Source: an uncultured Bacteroidales bacterium | GTDB taxonomy: Bacteria; Bacteroidota; Bacteroidia; Bacteroidales; UBA932 | NCBI GenBank assembly: GCA_946187365.1 | Contig: CAMHRD010000013.1 | Span: 1 to 11,586 of the forward strand | Direction of reading: 5' to 3' | DNA: 11,586 bases | Shown: one piece after another, positions 7,761-11,586 of the stretch | Numbering within the stretch: the stretch's first letter is position 1 | Layout of the letters: every line of letters begins with the position of its first letter | Position numbers and translations under genes: made by a program | Notes under the pieces: generated by a model | Seen by the model: the letters and a program-made list of their open reading frames with translations, nothing else | Told to the model about the DNA's origin: nothing | Database searches by the model: none

Positions 7761-8282
7761 CTATTTCTTTTTGGAATTCTTCTTGTCCTTCTTGTGGTGA
7801 TATCCCTTATCATCCTCAATGTCGTTTACCCAAACCTGGCGCTCAATTGCCTGGTCCAGAGAAACTAATGTTTCCGTATCCGTTACGCTTGGGATATTCT
7901 GTATGGTGTTTATGAGGATATCCAAAAGGTGATCGTGATTGAAGCAGTACATCTTCAGAAGCAGGGTATGTCTGCCTGTTACAAAGTGGCACTCCACAAC
8001 CTCGGAAATTTTTCTCAGAGCCTCAATAACCTCCGGGTATTTGTTTACAGGAGAGAGGTTTACCTCCACAAAGGCACATACATCCAGACCCAGTGTTGAA
8101 GGTTTAACCAGAAGACGGCTGCCGGTAATGATGCCCAAAGACTCCATCTTCTTGAATCTCTGATGAATAGCAGCACCTGAAACGCCGCAGTCTCTTGCTA
8201 TTTCCAAGAAAGGAGTTCTGGCGTTCTTAACCAGAGCGGAGAGAATTTTCTGATCGGTCTCGTCAATTTGATACTTTGGCAT
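7761..8282 (-). CDS. Lrp/AsnC-family transcriptional regulator with lysine-rich tail
   Basis: Lrp/AsnC proteins bind DNA as dimers or octamers and sense amino acids or other small molecules. The 173-residue product has an N-terminal winged helix-turn-helix at about 5-60 (IDETDQKILSALVKNARTPF, then CGVSGAAIHQRFKKMESLGI), then a ligand-sensing RAM domain at about 67-142 with ECHFVTGRHTLLLKMY and the closing TETLVSLDQ. It resembles the Bacteroidales AsnC-type regulators I know, which usually stop just after the RAM domain. Here a charged extension of about 25 residues follows, ending KKDKKNSKKK. The ATG at 8280-8282 follows an A-rich leader with its own -7 box. The ligand and targets cannot be told from sequence; autoregulation is common in the family. 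Its TAG stop abuts the ispD stop. Confidence 0.93.
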   Translation of the reverse strand: MPKYQIDETDQKILSALVKNARTPFLEIARDCGVSGAAIHQRFKKMESLGIITGSRLLVKPSTLGLDVCAFVEVNLSPVNKYPEVIEALRKISEVVECHFVTGRHTLLLKMYCFNHDHLLDILINTIQNIPSVTDTETLVSLDQAIERQVWVNDIEDDKGYHHKKDKKNSKKK

Positions 8283-8313
8283 ATTCTGTTTTTTAACTGT
8301 TTTGCATTGAACT

Positions 8314-8371
8314 GTTACAAAAATAACAATTTTTCTTACAAATCAGTAAAAAACTTTAAAAATGTTACAAA
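8314..8371. repeat. Three copies of TTACAAA upstream of the Lrp/AsnC gene
   Basis: The 82-base AT-rich gap 8283-8364 and its right border hold GTTACAAA at 8314-8321, CTTACAAA at 8335-8342 and GTTACAAA at 8364-8371. The first two are 21 bases apart, about two helical turns; the third is 29 bases further on and overlaps the stop codon of the arginase-like gene. Lrp-type octamers often bind several spaced sites near their own promoter, so these may be operator half-sites. The sequence is A/T-rich, so chance is a real alternative. No terminator hairpin for the upstream genes is visible here. Confidence 0.35.
8318..8325 (-). promoter_or_regulatory. Probable -7 promoter element of the Lrp/AsnC gene, inside a small dyad
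   Basis: The minus strand reads TATTTTTG, an exact TAnnTTTG match, predicting transcription from about 8311 and a leader of about 29 bases. It sits inside the inverted repeat TGTTA-CAAAAA-TAACA at 8313-8328, which could be an operator. A TTTG occurs upstream (8339-8342) but only 13 bases away, shorter than the usual -33 spacing. Confidence 0.5.
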
Positions 8372-9273
8372 GTATTAAGTCTATTGTAAGAATAGAGCCA
8401 TCTGACAGGCACCTGGCCCTCTGTTGCACTGTTATAATCTCCTGCAGTACAAGGAACTAACTCTGCGGTGTTATTCTTTACCACCGGAACTTCCATCCAC
8501 CAGCGGCCTGTGGCAACGCTCATTATGAAGGTGATATTGTCTCCCTGGGAGCAGAAGTCTACAATCTTGTGCTCAAACTGTGAGGAGAGTTTGCCCTTCT
8601 TGAACTCCTGTGACGGGTCTTCTATGATGTTGTTTGCCACTCCGTCTGCAATATGCCAGATGATTTGGGCAATGAGACGGCTGCATACGCTGCTGAGGTT
8701 CTTCTCCGAGTAGCCAAAGAGGAAGACCGTCTTAAGAGAGCAGGAGAAACCAATGTACCTTGCCACCTGGCAAATCTCATTGGCGGTAAATCCGTTAGGG
8801 TTATTGTTATTCTCGCTTGGGAACTCTCCCCATCTTAAGGATGTCATATCCATGAAGATATACTTGGAGTAACGGAGCATTGGCTCGCAGAGGGTCATAT
8901 CATCCCTGAACGGACCAAGGTTAAGAGTCTCAAAACCGCAATCGTTCATGGCTACCTCAAGCTCAGGATAAAAGAGGTATTTCTGAATGCCTATTACTGA
9001 GAAACTCTTCTGTTTTTTAACTCTCTCAATCAGTTCCACCGGAATCTTCTCTCCGTTAGAGATAAGCGCAGAGGAGAAACTTCTGCCCAGTGTGAGTTTG
9101 GAAGGGGATGGGAGAGCCTCTCCGCAGAGAACCACTTCCACTTTTGCTTTGGAACTCTTTTTCTGCTTCTGATTTTTAAGGTAACTCTCCAGAGTAACTA
9201 CGGAGAGATACTCCTCCGCCTTTTTGCTCAGATAGAGATCTTTGTAATCTGCAATGATGCTTTTTGAAGCCAT
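8365..9273 (-). CDS. Arginase/formimidoylglutamase-like protein, probably catalytically inactive
   Basis: The 302-residue product resembles the Bacteroidota arginase-fold proteins usually annotated as formimidoylglutamase. Shared stretches, recognised from memory, are FSVIGIQKYL at 91-100, LNLGPFRDD and EPMLRYSKYIF at 117-140, PNGFTANEICQVARYIGFS at 159-177, LIAQIIWHIADG at 200-211, TGRWWMEVP at 255-263 and PCTAGDY with PVRWL at 274-293. Active ureohydrolases bind two manganese ions through GGDHS, DAHxD and SxDxDxxDP. None is intact: the first two are absent from a shortened N-terminal half, and the third position reads MDMTSLRWGE (141-150). The protein is also shorter than the roughly 370-390 residues I recall for the family. 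The frame is clean, so it looks maintained rather than decayed. It begins 8 bases after the topA stop and is probably co-transcribed. A metal-free structural or binding role is inferred; no enzyme activity should be assumed. Confidence 0.75.
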   Translation of the reverse strand: MASKSIIADYKDLYLSKKAEEYLSVVTLESYLKNQKQKKSSKAKVEVVLCGEALPSPSKLTLGRSFSSALISNGEKIPVELIERVKKQKSFSVIGIQKYLFYPELEVAMNDCGFETLNLGPFRDDMTLCEPMLRYSKYIFMDMTSLRWGEFPSENNNNPNGFTANEICQVARYIGFSCSLKTVFLFGYSEKNLSSVCSRLIAQIIWHIADGVANNIIEDPSQEFKKGKLSSQFEHKIVDFCSQGDNITFIMSVATGRWWMEVPVVKNNTAELVPCTAGDYNSATEGQVPVRWLYSYNRLNTL

Positions 9274-9281
9274 ATATCTTC

Positions 9282-11586
9282 TTACTTTTTAGCTATGATT
9301 GCCTTGCAATCTTCAAGGGTAAGTTCTGCAGCCGGCTTGCTTCCCTTTGTTCTAGGAATCTTGTAGTTGCCTCCGTTGTGCTTGATGTAAGGGCCGTATC
9401 TTCCGTTGATTATCTGAATATCCTCTGCGGCAAACTCCTTAATTATGCTCTTCTCCTGTGCCTCTTCTTTTGCCTTCATCACCTGCTGCGCCTGCTCTAC
9501 CGTAATGGTATATGGGTCCATCTCTTTCCCGATAGAGTAGAACTTACCGTCATATTTTACGTATGCGCCAAACCTGCCAATTGCGGCGGTAATCTCCTTG
9601 CCGTCAAGCGTTCCCACAAGGCGAGGAAGTTCAAAGAGTTTAAGTGCCTCATCAAGGGTGATGGTCTCAATAGACTGGTCTTTATGGAGTGATGCAAACT
9701 GTTTGTTAGGATCATCAGATGCACCCTTCTGTGCCAGAGGACCAAACTTGCCCAGACGTACGGAGATAACCTTTCCGTCTTTAGGATCTACTCCCAACTC
9801 TCTCTCTGAGTTTACGTGAGTCTTCTCCTGGGTCTGAGTCTCAACGTCCTTGTGGAACGGACCGTAGAAGCGGTCCAAAAGGCTGGTCCACTGGAGTTTG
9901 CCTTCTGCTATATCATCAAAGTCCTCCTCAATCTTTGCGGTGAATCCGTAATCCATAATCACCCCAAAGTTATCCTCCAGATACTTGGTAACAACGGTTC
10001 CCATATCCATTGGGAAGAGTTTGTTCTTCTCGCTTCCGCTCTTCTCCTTCTGTACGCTCTCCTCAATCTTACCCTTGCCTGCAACTGCAGAAGGTGCTTT
10101 AAGAGAGATCTTTACAACATCTCTCTCCACGCCCGGGCGTGTATCTTTTACAACGTAACCTCTCTTGCTGGTAATGGTTGTGATGGTTGGAGCGTAGGTA
10201 CTAGGTCTTCCGATTCCCAACTCCTCCATCTTCTTAACGAGTGAAGCTTCAGAGTAACGCGGAGGTCTCTGGGTATATTTCTGAAGTGCTGAAATCTCCA
10301 GAGCAGTAAGCTCTTCTCCCTTTGCTATGTTTGGAAGAATCTGGCTTGCAGATGTCTCTTCCGGCTCGTCATCCTTACTCTCAATATAGAGTTTGAGGAA
10401 TCCGTCAAAGAGAATCTGCTCACCCTCGCAGATGAACTTCTCAGAGAACTTGTCAGAAGAGATTGTAACTGTTGTCTTCTCAACCTTGGCATCTGCCATC
10501 TGAGATGCAACCGCTCTCTTCCATATAAGTTCATAGAGTTTCTTCTCAGGTGCGGTTCCCTCTATTGTCTTGTTAGCGGCGTAGGTAGGGCGGATAGCCT
10601 CGTGGGCCTCCTGGGCACCCTTTGTATGTGTGTGATACTGACGTACTTTGGAATAATTCTCACCGTAATTCTCAACTACGGCCTGCTTTATTGTATTAAT
10701 GGCCAGAGATGAGAGGTTGGTGGAGTCTGTTCTCATATATGTAATGAGTCCGCTCTCGTAGAGTTTCTGAGCAATTCTCATTGTCTGGGAGACGGAGAAG
10801 CCCAACTTGCGACTCGCCTCCTGCTGAAGTGCGGAGGTGGTAAAAGGAGGTGCCGGGCAGCGTGATGCCTCCTTCTTCTCTACAGAGGAGACATTGAAGC
10901 GGCAGCCGCTGTTGCAGAGCTCCAAAAAGCGCATTGCCTCCTCCTTGGTATTGAACTTAGCGTCTAAAGTGGCGGCAAGTTTAGTTTTACCATTTAGAGT
11001 AAAGAGGGCGGTAACCTTGTAGAACTGAGAGGCTTCAAAGTGCTGGATTTCACGCTCTCTATCCACTATGAGCCTTACGGCAACAGACTGTACTCTTCCT
11101 GCGGAAAGTCCCTTTCCCACCTTTCTCCAAAGCACCGGTGAAAGCTCGAATCCCACAATTCTGTCCAGAACGCGGCGGGCCTGCTGAGCCTCAACCAGGT
11201 TCTCGTCTACGCTTCTCGGATTCTCTACGGCATTGAGAATTGCATCCTTTGTAATCTCATGGAATACAATTCTTTTAGTATTCTCATCCTTAAGTTTGAG
11301 CTGGTTCTGAAGGTGCCATGCAATAGCCTCTCCCTCGCGGTCCTCATCGGATGCCAGATAAACGGTATCTGCCTTGGCTGCCAGAGCTTTAAGCTCGCTT
11401 ACAACCTTCTTTTTGTCTGCCGGAACTATATACTCGGGCTTGAATCCCTTTGCAACGTCAATGCCTAAAGAACTCTTAGGCAGATCGCAAATATGTCCGA
11501 AACTAGATTTTACGGTGTATCCCTTTCCCAGGAATTTTTCAATGGTCTTGGCCTTTGCCGGAGACTCTACAATTACTAATTTCTCT
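9282..11586 (-). CDS. topA: DNA topoisomerase I, type IA (first few codons outside window)
   Basis: TopA cuts one strand through a tyrosine phosphodiester, passes the other strand and so relaxes negative supercoils. The frame is open from the right edge (first full codon 11583-11585) to a TAA at 9282-9284, 767 residues. It begins EKLVIVESPAKAKTIEKFLG, so only about three to five residues are missing; the GTG at 11156 is internal. The TOPRIM domain shows VESPAKAKT with its glutamate at residue 7 and ASDEDREGEAIAWHL at about 84-98. The catalytic tyrosine lies in LITYMRTDS at residue 283 (codon 10737-10739). RPSTYAPTI follows at about 460-468. The C-terminus has three topoisomerase C-terminal repeats (about 606-650, 655-710 and 715-765, with GKFGPLAQKG, GRFGAYVKYDGKFYSI and GRYGPYIKHNGGNYKI) instead of the cysteine zinc fingers of E. 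coli TopA. It heads a probable unit with the arginase-like gene. Confidence 0.97.
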   Translation of the reverse strand, partial: EKLVIVESPAKAKTIEKFLGKGYTVKSSFGHICDLPKSSLGIDVAKGFKPEYIVPADKKKVVSELKALAAKADTVYLASDEDREGEAIAWHLQNQLKLKDENTKRIVFHEITKDAILNAVENPRSVDENLVEAQQARRVLDRIVGFELSPVLWRKVGKGLSAGRVQSVAVRLIVDREREIQHFEASQFYKVTALFTLNGKTKLAATLDAKFNTKEEAMRFLELCNSGCRFNVSSVEKKEASRCPAPPFTTSALQQEASRKLGFSVSQTMRIAQKLYESGLITYMRTDSTNLSSLAINTIKQAVVENYGENYSKVRQYHTHTKGAQEAHEAIRPTYAANKTIEGTAPEKKLYELIWKRAVASQMADAKVEKTTVTISSDKFSEKFICEGEQILFDGFLKLYIESKDDEPEETSASQILPNIAKGEELTALEISALQKYTQRPPRYSEASLVKKMEELGIGRPSTYAPTITTITSKRGYVVKDTRPGVERDVVKISLKAPSAVAGKGKIEESVQKEKSGSEKNKLFPMDMGTVVTKYLEDNFGVIMDYGFTAKIEEDFDDIAEGKLQWTSLLDRFYGPFHKDVETQTQEKTHVNSERELGVDPKDGKVISVRLGKFGPLAQKGASDDPNKQFASLHKDQSIETITLDEALKLFELPRLVGTLDGKEITAAIGRFGAYVKYDGKFYSIGKEMDPYTITVEQAQQVMKAKEEAQEKSIIKEFAAEDIQIINGRYGPYIKHNGGNYKIPRTKGSKPAAELTLEDCKAIIAKK

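Noticed and set aside
9264..10244. Two 142-codon plus-strand frames under topA (9264-9692 and 9816-10244)
   Set aside because: Both are antisense to the strong TopA coding sequence and show no domain or promoter of their own.
11154..11156. GTG as the start codon of topA
   Set aside because: The frame continues upstream to the window edge with the conserved TOPRIM sequence, including VESPAKAKT and ASDEDREGE, so this GTG is an internal valine.

Overview
The window looks like an ordinary chromosomal housekeeping segment from a member of the Bacteroidota, probably order Bacteroidales. Three things suggest this. The purH-mreB-mreC-mreD-mrdA-rodA order is one I know from that phylum. The gaps between genes carry TAnnTTTG elements, the Bacteroidota -7 promoter type, and starts follow A-rich leaders rather than Shine-Dalgarno sites. 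The protein variants (TopA without zinc fingers, an AsnC-type regulator, an arginase-fold protein next to topA) also fit. Species cannot be named from the sequence alone.

Layout. Bases 1-6964, minus strand: a compact operon read right to left as purH, mreB, mreC, mreD, mrdA (PBP2), rodA. Gaps are 2 to 19 bases, with overlaps at mreC/mreD (4 bases) and mreD/mrdA (25 bases). rodA runs off the left edge. Bases 6965-7058: a divergent promoter region with a striking near-perfect 40-base dyad that includes a -7 element for each direction. Bases 7059-7760, plus strand: ispD. Bases 7761-8282, minus strand: an Lrp/AsnC-family regulator whose stop codon directly abuts that of ispD. Bases 8283-8364: the regulator's AT-rich leader with a probable promoter, a small dyad and a repeated heptamer. 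Bases 8365-11586, minus strand: topA (missing only its first few codons at the right edge), followed after 8 bases by a degenerate arginase/formimidoylglutamase-like gene.

How the genes fit together. The five genes after purH make the core elongasome: the MreB filament, its MreC/MreD membrane partners, and the RodA/PBP2 glycosyltransferase-transpeptidase pair that builds side-wall peptidoglycan. PurH supplies IMP for nucleotides. IspD makes isoprenoid precursors, which are needed among other things for the undecaprenyl lipid carrier of wall synthesis, so the divergent promoter joins two wall-related outputs. TopA relaxes negative supercoils. No mobile element, CRISPR array, RNA gene or defence system was seen. 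The most interesting points are the symmetrical purH/ispD promoter and the arginase-fold protein that has lost its recognisable metal-binding motifs; I did not find a convincing undescribed multi-gene system.
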